A stretch of DNA of 53,132 nucleotides from CALISC01 sp963542545 (GTDB lineage: Bacteria; Bacillota_I; Bacilli_A; Acholeplasmatales; Acholeplasmataceae), in NCBI GenBank assembly GCA_963542545.1, contig CAUTWO010000006.1, positions 1-53,132 of the forward strand. The letters are read 5' to 3'. A model generated the notes under the pieces. It saw only the letters and a program-made list of their open reading frames with translations. It was not told the origin of the DNA and made no database searches. Each line of letters opens with the position of its first letter. The first letter of the stretch is position 1. This document shows positions 19,365-27,309 of this stretch, in pieces. A program made the position numbers and the translations under genes.

Positions 19365-21848
19365 ATGTTTTTAAAAAAATTATTTGACCCTTCTCGTAAA
19401 CTTTTAAAGAAAGCCAAAAATATTGCAAAAAAAGTTTTAGCTCTAGAAAGCGAATACAAGGCTTTAAAAGATGAAGATTTTCCGCGAATTACAAACGAAT
19501 ACAAGGCTGCTTTAAAATCAGGCAAAACTACACTTGAGGAACTAGTTGTTCCTGCTTTTGCTTTAGTTAGAGAAGCCTCTACAAGAGTTACTGGCCTTAC
19601 TCCTTTCTTTGTGCAAATCGCTGGTGCTTATATTATTCACGGTGGTAATATCGCCGAGATGAAAACTGGGGAAGGAAAGACCTTGACAGCCGTGATGCCG
19701 GCATACCTAAATGCTTTAACCGAACAAGGTGTGCATATTGTTACGGTCAACGAATACTTAGCAACCCGCGAAGCAAAAGGTGAAATCGGTAAATTATTTG
19801 AGTTTTTAGGTTTATCAGTTGGTCTTAACTTATCGCAAATGGAATCAGCAGAAAAACAAGCGGCTTATGACTGCGATATTTTGTATTCAACCAACTCAGA
19901 ACTTGGTTTTGACTATTTGCGTGACAACATCTCTTTATATAATGAAGACTTAGTTGGCAAAAGAGGTCTGAACTTCGCGATTATTGACGAGGTTGACTCA
20001 ATTTTAATAGACGAAGCAAGAACCCCTTTAATTATTTCTGGTGGTGCAAAAGACGACACTGCGCTTTACCGTAGAGCTGACGCTTTTGCAAAATCTTTAA
20101 ACGACGAAGACTATATTATTGACATTGAAGACAAAGCCGTTGAACTTTCTGAAAGCGGAATGTCTAAGGCTGAGCGCTATTTTGGAGTGCAAAACTTATA
20201 CGATATTTCTCAAGTTTCGCTACTTCACCGCATCAACAACGCAATGCGCGCAAACTACATCATGGCGAGAGACAAAGACTATGTGGTTGCTGACAACAAA
20301 GTACTGATAGTTGATCAGTTTACTGGTCGTATTTTAGATGGCCGTCAGTTTTCAGAAGGTCTACACCAAGCACTTGAGGCTAAAGAAAACGTTAAAATCA
20401 AACAAGAAACGGTAACTGTTGCAACAATAACTTATCAAAACTTCTTTAGAATGTATAAAAAACTAGCCGGAATGACTGGTACCGCGAAAACCGAAGAAGA
20501 AGAGTTTAAAGAAATTTACAACATGTTAGTCGTGGAAGTTCCAACTAACGTAAAGGTTGAGCGAATTGACGCAACTGACCTGTTGTTTGCATCTGCTTCA
20601 GATAAATTCAAAGCCTTACTTGACGAAGTTCAAGAGCGACACGAAAAAGGTCAGCCTATTTTGATCGGAACAATTGCTGTTGAAACCTCTGAGTATTTAT
20701 CTCAGCTTTTAACTAGACGTGGAATTAAACACGAAGTCTTAAACGCTAAACAACACGAACGCGAGGCCGAAATTATTAAAAACGCAGGACTAGTCGGAGC
20801 AGTGACTATTGCTACCAACATGGCCGGCCGTGGTACCGACATTAAGCTAGGACCCGGTGTTAAAGAATTGGGTGGACTTGCGGTAATTGGCAGTGAAAGA
20901 CATGAGTCTCGCCGTATTGACAACCAGCTTCGTGGTAGATCTGGTCGACAAGGTGACCCTGGCTACTCTCGTTTCTACATTTCTGCAGACGACGAACTTC
21001 TGCAAAGATTTTCATCTGAAACTTTTAAAAACCGAGTTGCCTACATGCAAGGCCTACAACAAGATAAAAACTCAGAGTCTGAATACATGCCACCAATTGA
21101 GTCAAAGATGTTTTCATACATGGTTACAAATGCCCAGAAAAAAGTAGAAGGTATGAACTGCGACTCTCGTAAAAACGTCTTGAAATACGACGACGTGATG
21201 CGTATTCAAAGAGAGACTATTTACGCTGAGCGCGAGGCCGTGATTAAAAACCAAGATGTACAAGAACTTGCCTACAAGATTTTAATTCAATATTTAAAAG
21301 ACATTACTTTTGATCGCCTATATGGACAGAAGAAAGGTCAACTAAACACCACACCGCTGTTTAAATATTTAGATGGTAACATCTTTAAGTTAAATGCTAT
21401 CAATTTTGATACTTTAAAACAAAAACAATCGCTAACCGAAATTGAAAAATATTTACAAGAACTGGCAGACAAAGAAATTCAAGACAAAATTGAAAAGTCT
21501 TCAGTTGAAGAGTACAATGAGTTTTTAAAAGTAATAATTTTAAGAACTATTGACACTTATTGGATGGAACATATTGACCGTATGCAAGGGCTTAGACAGG
21601 CGGTTTCACTGCAAGGCTATGCTCAGCAAAACCCAGTTATTGTCTATCAAAATGAAGGTAAACGCATGTTTCTAGAGATGCTTGACCAAATCAACGAAAT
21701 GATTTCTAGATATATTTTAAGAGCTGTTGTTGAAAGAAATACAGAACGCGAAGAGGTTGTAAAAAATGCCCAAACTAATCAGGCAACTGACTACAAAGGT
21801 CCCCAAAAACAACCTAAAGCCTCTAAGAAAAAGAAACCGTGGCAATAG
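19365..21848 (+). CDS. secA: Preprotein translocase ATPase SecA
   Basis: The motor that pushes unfolded proteins through SecYEG. The 827-residue protein has Walker A (MKTGEGKT, about 99-106), DEVDSILIDEARTPLIISG, the helicase motif GRSGRQGDPG and the scaffold segment ending in helical repeats. The C-terminal tail is Lys-rich (PKASKKKKPWQ) and lacks the Cys-rich zinc motif seen in many SecA proteins, consistent with no SecB. TGAGGT precedes the ATG. The 3' end overlaps prfB by 10 bases. Confidence 0.97.
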   Translation: MFLKKLFDPSRKLLKKAKNIAKKVLALESEYKALKDEDFPRITNEYKAALKSGKTTLEELVVPAFALVREASTRVTGLTPFFVQIAGAYIIHGGNIAEMKTGEGKTLTAVMPAYLNALTEQGVHIVTVNEYLATREAKGEIGKLFEFLGLSVGLNLSQMESAEKQAAYDCDILYSTNSELGFDYLRDNISLYNEDLVGKRGLNFAIIDEVDSILIDEARTPLIISGGAKDDTALYRRADAFAKSLNDEDYIIDIEDKAVELSESGMSKAERYFGVQNLYDISQVSLLHRINNAMRANYIMARDKDYVVADNKVLIVDQFTGRILDGRQFSEGLHQALEAKENVKIKQETVTVATITYQNFFRMYKKLAGMTGTAKTEEEEFKEIYNMLVVEVPTNVKVERIDATDLLFASASDKFKALLDEVQERHEKGQPILIGTIAVETSEYLSQLLTRRGIKHEVLNAKQHEREAEIIKNAGLVGAVTIATNMAGRGTDIKLGPGVKELGGLAVIGSERHESRRIDNQLRGRSGRQGDPGYSRFYISADDELLQRFSSETFKNRVAYMQGLQQDKNSESEYMPPIESKMFSYMVTNAQKKVEGMNCDSRKNVLKYDDVMRIQRETIYAEREAVIKNQDVQELAYKILIQYLKDITFDRLYGQKKGQLNTTPLFKYLDGNIFKLNAINFDTLKQKQSLTEIEKYLQELADKEIQDKIEKSSVEEYNEFLKVIILRTIDTYWMEHIDRMQGLRQAVSLQGYAQQNPVIVYQNEGKRMFLEMLDQINEMISRYILRAVVERNTEREEVVKNAQTNQATDYKGPQKQPKASKKKKPWQ

Positions 21849-22933
21849 AAAATCGCGAACTTAAAAGTAGACTTGCTGATCTTGAAAGTAAGTTAAAAGA
21901 ACTTTCTAAAACTGTACAGCCCACAGAACTTGAAAAGCAAATTCAGGAACTTAAATCAGTAACTGAAGGCACAGATTTTTGGCAAAACCAAAACAACGCC
22001 AAAGTTGTTTTAAAACAACTGACAGAACTAGAAAGTAAGTTAAAGACTTTTAACTCACTTAACTCTAAGTTAAACGACTTAGTTGAATTTATAGAACTGG
22101 CAGATTCAGAGACAGGCGATGAAATAGAAAAAGAACTTAGTATCTTAGAAAAAGAGTTTGCTGACTTTGAAGTCTTAACTTTTTTAAATGAAGAGTACGA
22201 CGACACAAACTGTATTTTAGAAATTCACCAAGGAAGTGGTGGAACTGAGTCCAATGACTGGGTTGAAATGCTTTTTAATATGTATCTAAAATATGCCAAA
22301 ATAGCCGGATTTAAAACAACTATCTTAGACCTACAAAAAGGCGATACAACCGGGTTTAAGGCGATTTCTGTAAAAATTTCTGGCACTAATTCTTATGGCC
22401 TTTTAAAAGGAGAAAGCGGTGTTCATCGTTTAGTTAGAATCTCTCCGTTTGATGCAAACAAACGTAGGCATACTACCTTTGCTTCGGTTTTAGTAACTCC
22501 TGAAATTGAACAAAATTACGACCTAGAAATCGCGAAAAACGATCTAAAAATCGATGTTTTTCGCTCATCTGGTGCAGGTGGTCAGTCTGTAAACACTACA
22601 GACTCGGCAGTCAGAGTTACTTATCTGCCTTTAAACTTAGTTGTAACTTGTCAAAACGAGCGCTCGCAAATTCAAAACCGAGAAACCGCACTAAGTATTT
22701 TAAAAGGCAAACTAATTGCCGCTAAAATCGCCCAACAAGCCGAAAATATACAAAAACTGCAAGGTGAAAAACTGCAGGCTACCTGGGGTAGTCAAATCAG
22801 AAGTTATGTGCTTTATCCCTATAAGTTAGTCAAAGACTTGCGCACTAATTTTGAAACCGCAAAAGCAGACGAAGTTTTAAACGGCGAAATTTCTGCATTT
22901 TTAAAGGAGTATTTAAAATATAGAAAAAGATGA
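21839..22933 (+). CDS. prfB: Peptide chain release factor 2
   Basis: RF2 ends translation at UGA and UAA. The 364-residue protein has the stop-recognition motif SPF (202-204) and the catalytic GGQ (247-249) in SSGAGGQSVN. It shows that UGA is a stop in this organism. The gene starts with GTG inside the secA 3' end and has no good ribosome binding site, so it is probably coupled to secA translation. Unlike most prfB genes it reads straight through without the programmed +1 frameshift at an early UGA. Confidence 0.96.
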   Translation: MAIENRELKSRLADLESKLKELSKTVQPTELEKQIQELKSVTEGTDFWQNQNNAKVVLKQLTELESKLKTFNSLNSKLNDLVEFIELADSETGDEIEKELSILEKEFADFEVLTFLNEEYDDTNCILEIHQGSGGTESNDWVEMLFNMYLKYAKIAGFKTTILDLQKGDTTGFKAISVKISGTNSYGLLKGESGVHRLVRISPFDANKRRHTTFASVLVTPEIEQNYDLEIAKNDLKIDVFRSSGAGGQSVNTTDSAVRVTYLPLNLVVTCQNERSQIQNRETALSILKGKLIAAKIAQQAENIQKLQGEKLQATWGSQIRSYVLYPYKLVKDLRTNFETAKADEVLNGEISAFLKEYLKYRKR

Positions 22934-23919
22934 AATTCTATCAAACTACTTCACAATTTAGAATTTTAATGCAAAGACTTTTTACCCGCCAAAACTTAAA
23001 AGAACTTTTCTTTGTAGTGCTGGGTACTTTTATCACGGCTTTGCCAATTTACTTTATTTACAATCCTTTAAAGTTAGTCTCAGGTGGAGTTGGCGGTGTT
23101 GGTATTGTAATTGAGTCTTTAACTAAAGGAGTTTTTAAAACTTCTTACACTTTTTGGATTGGCAATATTTTTGCCCTAATTTTAGCCTTAGTGGTTTTTG
23201 GTAAGTTTTACTTCTTTAAAACAATTGTAGGTTCCCTAACTCTTCCTTTATTTATTTTAATTTTTGAGCAGACCGTCTCTCCGGCTTATTTTGTTGAAAA
23301 ACTGTTTTTCTCAATTGACAAAAAAGCGCTGACCATCTTAAACAACGAAATCAATGTTGCACAACTGCCAACTTCTATCATTTTAATTTGCGTAGCACTA
23401 GGTGCTTTTTTAACTGCCTTTGGTCTCTACATTGTCTTTAGAAACAACGGGTCAACCGGAGGTTTTGATGTTATTCAAAAAGTTGCACACAAATACGCAC
23501 GAGTTCCGTATTCTGTGGCAATTTACGCAACCGACGGAATAATCGCGCTTTCTTCTATATTGACCGGAGTAACTAGACTATACATTGGTTTCTTTGGTTT
23601 CTTTACAATATTTTTAATTGGCTACCTGATAGACTTCTTTTCCTTTAGAGCCAAAAAAGCATTTACTGCCTACATTATTTCAGAAAACTCAAAAGCCCTG
23701 GAAGCCGCAATCTTTAAACGTTTTTCTCGCACCTACACTTTAATTCCGGTTAAAGGTGGATATTCTGGTAAGGCTAAAAACATGGTAGTTTTCACAATTG
23801 ACAAAACACAAATTCACGCTCTTCGTGAACTGCTTTCTGTATTTGACCCACACGCTTTTAGTTATATTCAAGAAAACTGCGATATTATCGGTGCTGGTTT
23901 TAAAAACCATGACTTTTAA
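22930..23919 (+). CDS. YitT-family membrane protein (DUF2179)
   Basis: A 329-residue integral membrane protein with about five to six hydrophobic helices in residues 20-230 (FVVLGTFITALPIYFIYNPL; LVSGGVGGVGIVIESL; FRNNGSTGGFDVIQKV), then a soluble C-terminal DUF2179 domain (RFSRTYTLIPVKGGYSGKAKNMVVFTI). This is the YitT/YpjC layout of Firmicutes; the function of the family is poorly known. Its ATG overlaps the prfB stop in an ATGA, so it is the last gene of a secA-prfB-yitT unit. Confidence 0.88.
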   Translation: MKFYQTTSQFRILMQRLFTRQNLKELFFVVLGTFITALPIYFIYNPLKLVSGGVGGVGIVIESLTKGVFKTSYTFWIGNIFALILALVVFGKFYFFKTIVGSLTLPLFILIFEQTVSPAYFVEKLFFSIDKKALTILNNEINVAQLPTSIILICVALGAFLTAFGLYIVFRNNGSTGGFDVIQKVAHKYARVPYSVAIYATDGIIALSSILTGVTRLYIGFFGFFTIFLIGYLIDFFSFRAKKAFTAYIISENSKALEAAIFKRFSRTYTLIPVKGGYSGKAKNMVVFTIDKTQIHALRELLSVFDPHAFSYIQENCDIIGAGFKNHDF

Positions 23920-23969
23920 GAGAACAAACTTTTTTCTGAAAAAGTAGTAGTTTTTAAAATTAAAATTTG

Positions 23970-23975
23970 TATAAT
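23970..23975 (+). promoter_or_regulatory. Probable -10 box of recX
   Basis: TATAAT preceded by TTTG lies 28 bases before the recX ATG. I see no convincing -35. There is no Shine-Dalgarno sequence at normal distance from the recX start. Confidence 0.45.
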
Positions 23976-24003
23976 AAAGATAGGTTTTTAAATTATTTTA
24001 ATT

Positions 24004-24780
24004 ATGGAATTAAAACTACAAAAAACTAAATCCAAAATTTATTTAATTACACCAAAGGCCAAACAAGAAATTCACATAAAAACTTGGACAGCCTTTCCAG
24101 ATTTTTTTGCGGACCTTTCTACAAATCAAGAGCAACTTAAAGAAGTACTTGAGACAAATAACTTCCACTTAGCCTTTGAAAAAGTCATGCATAGACTAGA
24201 CCGCTCAGATTTAACTGAAGGCGAAGTTATTGCTTTTTTGGGCAAAAAAGGTTTTTCCAAAAACTGTGCCCAGGCTGTGCTTGCAGAACTGAAAAGCAAA
24301 AACTATGTTTCTAACGAAAGATACACAGAACTTTTTATTAAGTTAAAATCCAGTAAATACTCAAACCGCATAATTGAGGCCAGACTTCTTGAAAAAGGAG
24401 TGGCCAGAAAAATTATCCAAGATGCTTTTTTAAAAATTCAGTACGACGAAGAGAAAACTTTAAGCAAGCAGATTGACAAAAAACTTACGCAAATAACCGG
24501 ACCCTTTTTAACTTATAAATCTAAAACTATTGCTCACTTTATTAGAAAAGGGTTTTCAGCGGAACTTGTAGAACGCCTGGTTTTAACAAAAGCTCGTGCT
24601 CTTAAGTACGACGAAAAAAAATCACTTGAGCAAGACTATCGCAAAGTTTTTGCTAAGTTCGCACTGCTTTGCTCGGACAGAAAAAATCTGCAAAAACAAA
24701 CAGCGCTCACTTTAATTAAAAAAGGATATTTAGCTGCCAACATCAAAATTGTTGAGCAATACTTAGCATCTGAGTTTTAG
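24004..24780 (+). CDS. recX: Regulatory protein RecX
   Basis: RecX binds RecA filaments and limits their activity. The 258-residue protein shows the repeated three-helix RecX units (LTEGEVIAFLGKKGFSKNCAQAVLAELKSKNYVSNERY; IIEARLLEKGVARKIIQDAF; IAHFIRKGFSAELVERLV). An N-terminal extension of about 55 residues before the first unit is typical of Firmicutes forms. tRNA-Arg follows 15 bases after the stop. Confidence 0.9.
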   Translation: MELKLQKTKSKIYLITPKAKQEIHIKTWTAFPDFFADLSTNQEQLKEVLETNNFHLAFEKVMHRLDRSDLTEGEVIAFLGKKGFSKNCAQAVLAELKSKNYVSNERYTELFIKLKSSKYSNRIIEARLLEKGVARKIIQDAFLKIQYDEEKTLSKQIDKKLTQITGPFLTYKSKTIAHFIRKGFSAELVERLVLTKARALKYDEKKSLEQDYRKVFAKFALLCSDRKNLQKQTALTLIKKGYLAANIKIVEQYLASEF

Positions 24781-24794
24781 GGAAAAAAACAGCC

Positions 24795-24870
24795 GGTAGC
24801 GTAGCTCAGCGGATAGAGCACAAGTTTCCTAAACTTGGTGTCGAAGGTTCAATTCCTTTCGCTACCGCCA
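24795..24870 (+). tRNA. tRNA-Arg (CCT)
   Basis: The acceptor stem GGTAGCG pairs with CGCTACC, the anticodon stem CAAGT/ACTTG encloses TTCCTAA (anticodon CCT), and CCA is encoded. It reads the AGG arginine codon. It borders the JetABC genes; I looked for a second copy of its 3' end downstream as an attachment site and did not find one. Confidence 0.95.
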
Positions 24871-24909
24871 TTTAAACTCTAAACTAAATTACCTAAATTT
24901 ATAAAAACC

Positions 24910-24965
24910 AAACAGGTACTCACTAAAAAATAATTTTAAATTTTTTTGAGCACCTGTTTTTTATT
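24910..24965 (+). terminator. Terminator after tRNA-Arg
   Basis: The arms AACAGGTACTCA (24911-24922) and TGAGCACCTGTT (24947-24958) pair at 11 of 12 positions around an AT-rich, partly self-complementary loop, followed by Ts. It should end the recX/tRNA-Arg transcript. Confidence 0.75.
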
Positions 24966-25131
24966 TCGTTAGCGTTTTGCTCAGCAAAATTTCTTTAAAA
25001 AACACAGCACACTTGTATAAAAAAATCAAAACTTTAGTGTATCAGTTGCTTAAAGTCAGTAATTTTTAGAAAAATACACAAACAGCCTTACTAAGCCATT
25101 TGTCTATATTTTGGCTATGACTTTTTTACTT
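24966..25131. other. Gene-free stretch between tRNA-Arg and jetA
   Basis: Including the terminator and promoter, about 340 bases between tRNA-Arg and jetA carry no gene. A short palindrome TTTTGCTCAGCAAAA lies at about 24976 and an imperfect inverted repeat (AGCCA...TGGCT) at about 25096-25116. No ORF, tRNA or mobile-element end was recognised. Confidence 0.6.
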
Positions 25132-25160
25132 TTGTATATCTAAAAGTTATATGCTAAAAT
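25132..25160 (+). promoter_or_regulatory. jetA promoter
   Basis: TTGTAT (25132-25137), a 17-base spacer and TAAAAT (25155-25160), with an extended -10 TG at 25152-25153. Transcription would begin at about 25167, at the foot of the hairpin described next. Confidence 0.7.
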
Positions 25161-25167
25161 ACTTATG

Positions 25168-25194
25168 CGTGTTTGTGTTAGTTACTCAAACACG
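25168..25194 (+). promoter_or_regulatory. 5'-terminal hairpin of the jetABC mRNA
   Basis: Perfect 8-base arms CGTGTTTG and CAAACACG around an 11-base loop, placed at the predicted 5' end of the transcript and ending 15 bases before the jetA ATG. A run of As and AGGAA separate it from the start codon. A 5'-end stem could protect the mRNA from 5' exonucleases such as RNase J. Confidence 0.6.
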
Positions 25195-25209
25195 AAAAAA
25201 AGGAACTAA

Positions 25210-26682
25210 ATGAAAAAAATTTTTGATTACTTAAATCCAGCCTTTTTTAATGTCCTGTCTTGTAAAAATAAACAAATTTATTTAGACTCACTTTTCATAA
25301 TTTACGATGAATTTAAGCACCTTGAAGGAACTTTCCAACTTGAGCGCAGCGACATTGTCCACAGACTAATTCAGTATTTTGAAGACGAAGCAAGTGCTGT
25401 GTTTGCAGTTGATGAACTGCCAAGTGAATACACAGAAGAAGGCGAAAATTTAACCCCTAGAAAAAAAGCCAACATTACTTTAAATTACTTAGTTAAGTGC
25501 GGTTGGATTGGCGAGGAAGACATTGGCGACTACAAACGCGCGATTTCTTTTTTTCCTTACTCAATTTCAATTTTAGAAGCCATTGCTTCCTTTAAATTTC
25601 AAATTAACCAAGAAGAAGACGAAACTGAAAAAGATGTTGAAGACTTTGTGTTTGACGAAGATATTTTTGCCGAAACTGAATACACAAGTGACATCTACAC
25701 TATTTATACTTTGCTTAAAAACTTTGAAGTTGAGCAAGGTTTGCCAACGATAAACGAGTGTTACGAAAGAACAACTCGTTTAGTGGATAAACTAAAAACT
25801 CTTGGTGCAAACATTTATAACTACTACTACAAGTTAGTTAACGCCAAAGAAGAAATTTCGGTTGATGAAGTGCTAGATCAATTACTACATGACTATAAAA
25901 ATAACTTCTTTGACAAGTCCTACTACTTACTTAAAACCACTGAGTCTATTCCTAAATATAAGGTCTATATTCTTAAATATTTAAGAGATATTTTAACCTC
26001 AGATCCAATTATGGAAAAGTTGGCAGACCAACTAGTTGAACTTAAAAAAAGACCTGAGTTTACCAAAGAGTTTGCTTTTCAAGTCTTAGAGCACAGAATC
26101 CAGGCAATTCGCGACTACTTCACATCACTTGAAAACTTAATTTCGGAAATTGACATTAGAAATGAACGCTATATTGGCGCAACTACCGCTAAGTTCTTGT
26201 ATTTAACTAACCGTTCTGACGACATTGAAGGTATCTTTAACCGTGCATTTGACTTAATTTTAAACGAACCTAACCGAGATATTGACACCACCAAAATCTT
26301 TAACTTAATTCAGGCGCGCAACTTAGACCACGAGTCTCTTTATAAAGAAAGAGTTCTCAGAACTGAGGCTAAAGCCGCTGAGATGGAACTAGACGCTGAG
26401 TTTCCGTTTGAAAAATACGAATTAGTTCAGGCGTCAATGCTGAAACAAACCGATTTTGGAATGACAGAAATCGATAAATACGTGCAATTTCACTTAGCAG
26501 GACGCCTTGAAATGCAGGCTAAAACCTTGCCGCTTGGAACCGAAGTTGAATACGTTAAGTTAATTTTGATTTTTCTGTATTCAAACTCCAGTCAAGTTCA
26601 CTTCCGAGTGGAACTAGGTGATGAAAAAGTAGACATCAATGGCATTCGCTTCAAAGACTTTAAAATCTACAAAAAGAGGTAA
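25210..26682 (+). CDS. jetA: JetA-like (MukF/kleisin-type) subunit of a Wadjet-type SMC complex
   Basis: A 490-residue protein resembling JetA, the kleisin-like subunit that links the ATPase heads in Wadjet/MksBEF complexes. The N-terminus (FDYLNPAFFNVLSCKNKQIYLDSLFIIYDEF...RKKANITLNYLVKCGWI) looks like the JetA winged-helix region. The middle is acidic, the rest helical. Identification rests on this pattern, on the length (family about 480) and on the JetB-JetC neighbours. AGGAAC precedes the ATG; jetB follows 3 bases after the stop. Confidence 0.8.
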   Translation: MKKIFDYLNPAFFNVLSCKNKQIYLDSLFIIYDEFKHLEGTFQLERSDIVHRLIQYFEDEASAVFAVDELPSEYTEEGENLTPRKKANITLNYLVKCGWIGEEDIGDYKRAISFFPYSISILEAIASFKFQINQEEDETEKDVEDFVFDEDIFAETEYTSDIYTIYTLLKNFEVEQGLPTINECYERTTRLVDKLKTLGANIYNYYYKLVNAKEEISVDEVLDQLLHDYKNNFFDKSYYLLKTTESIPKYKVYILKYLRDILTSDPIMEKLADQLVELKKRPEFTKEFAFQVLEHRIQAIRDYFTSLENLISEIDIRNERYIGATTAKFLYLTNRSDDIEGIFNRAFDLILNEPNRDIDTTKIFNLIQARNLDHESLYKERVLRTEAKAAEMELDAEFPFEKYELVQASMLKQTDFGMTEIDKYVQFHLAGRLEMQAKTLPLGTEVEYVKLILIFLYSNSSQVHFRVELGDEKVDINGIRFKDFKIYKKR

Positions 26683-26685
26683 AAA

Positions 26686-27309
26686 ATGGCAGAAAAACTA
26701 ACTAAAGCAAAAGAATTTATGCAAGAATATGAAAAACTCAAAGAAGGCGAACGCCATGAAATTACCCGAGTTATTAACAAACTTCTCCAAGTTAACTTCA
26801 TAACTTGTCAAAAAACATCTGATAAAAACGATTATCTGTTTATTTTGGAAAACAAAGAAGTAATCAGTGCTCTACTTGCGCTGCTTGACTTTTCTTTGGA
26901 AATCAAAAGAGAAGCCGAGACTCTGTATATTGTAAACACTTCAGGATATAACCGCTTAAGACTTAAGAAAAACGACACTGTAGTTCTTTTGATTTTAAGA
27001 ATTCTTTTCCAAAGAGCCCTAGAAACTGCCACAATTTCTCAAGACATTGAAATTGAGTTAAAGCAAGTGCACGATGAACTTGCCAGAATCGGGTTTTTAG
27101 AAAAAAGAATTTCTAAAAAAGAACTAAGACCGGTTCTCCAAACCTTTAAATCGTATAACTTAATTGACTTTAAAGACCCTGATTTGCCAGACAGTTCAAC
27201 AATTCGTATCTATAAAAGTATTTTATACGTAATTAATATCCAAGAACTAAAGAACTTAACGATGGCTTTAGATGAACACACAGGTAATGTAAATGAAGAA
27301 GTTAACTAA
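26686..27309 (+). CDS. jetB: JetB-like (MukE-type, DUF4194) subunit
   Basis: A 207-residue protein with the DUF4194/MukE-like pattern: paired winged helices (INKLLQVNFITCQKTSDKNDYLFI; NRLRLKKNDTVVLLILRILF; ELRPVLQTFKSYNLIDF). In Wadjet and MksBEF this subunit dimerises and binds the kleisin. AGAGG precedes the ATG. Its 3' end overlaps jetC by 17 bases, showing co-translation. Confidence 0.8.
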   Translation: MAEKLTKAKEFMQEYEKLKEGERHEITRVINKLLQVNFITCQKTSDKNDYLFILENKEVISALLALLDFSLEIKREAETLYIVNTSGYNRLRLKKNDTVVLLILRILFQRALETATISQDIEIELKQVHDELARIGFLEKRISKKELRPVLQTFKSYNLIDFKDPDLPDSSTIRIYKSILYVINIQELKNLTMALDEHTGNVNEEVN

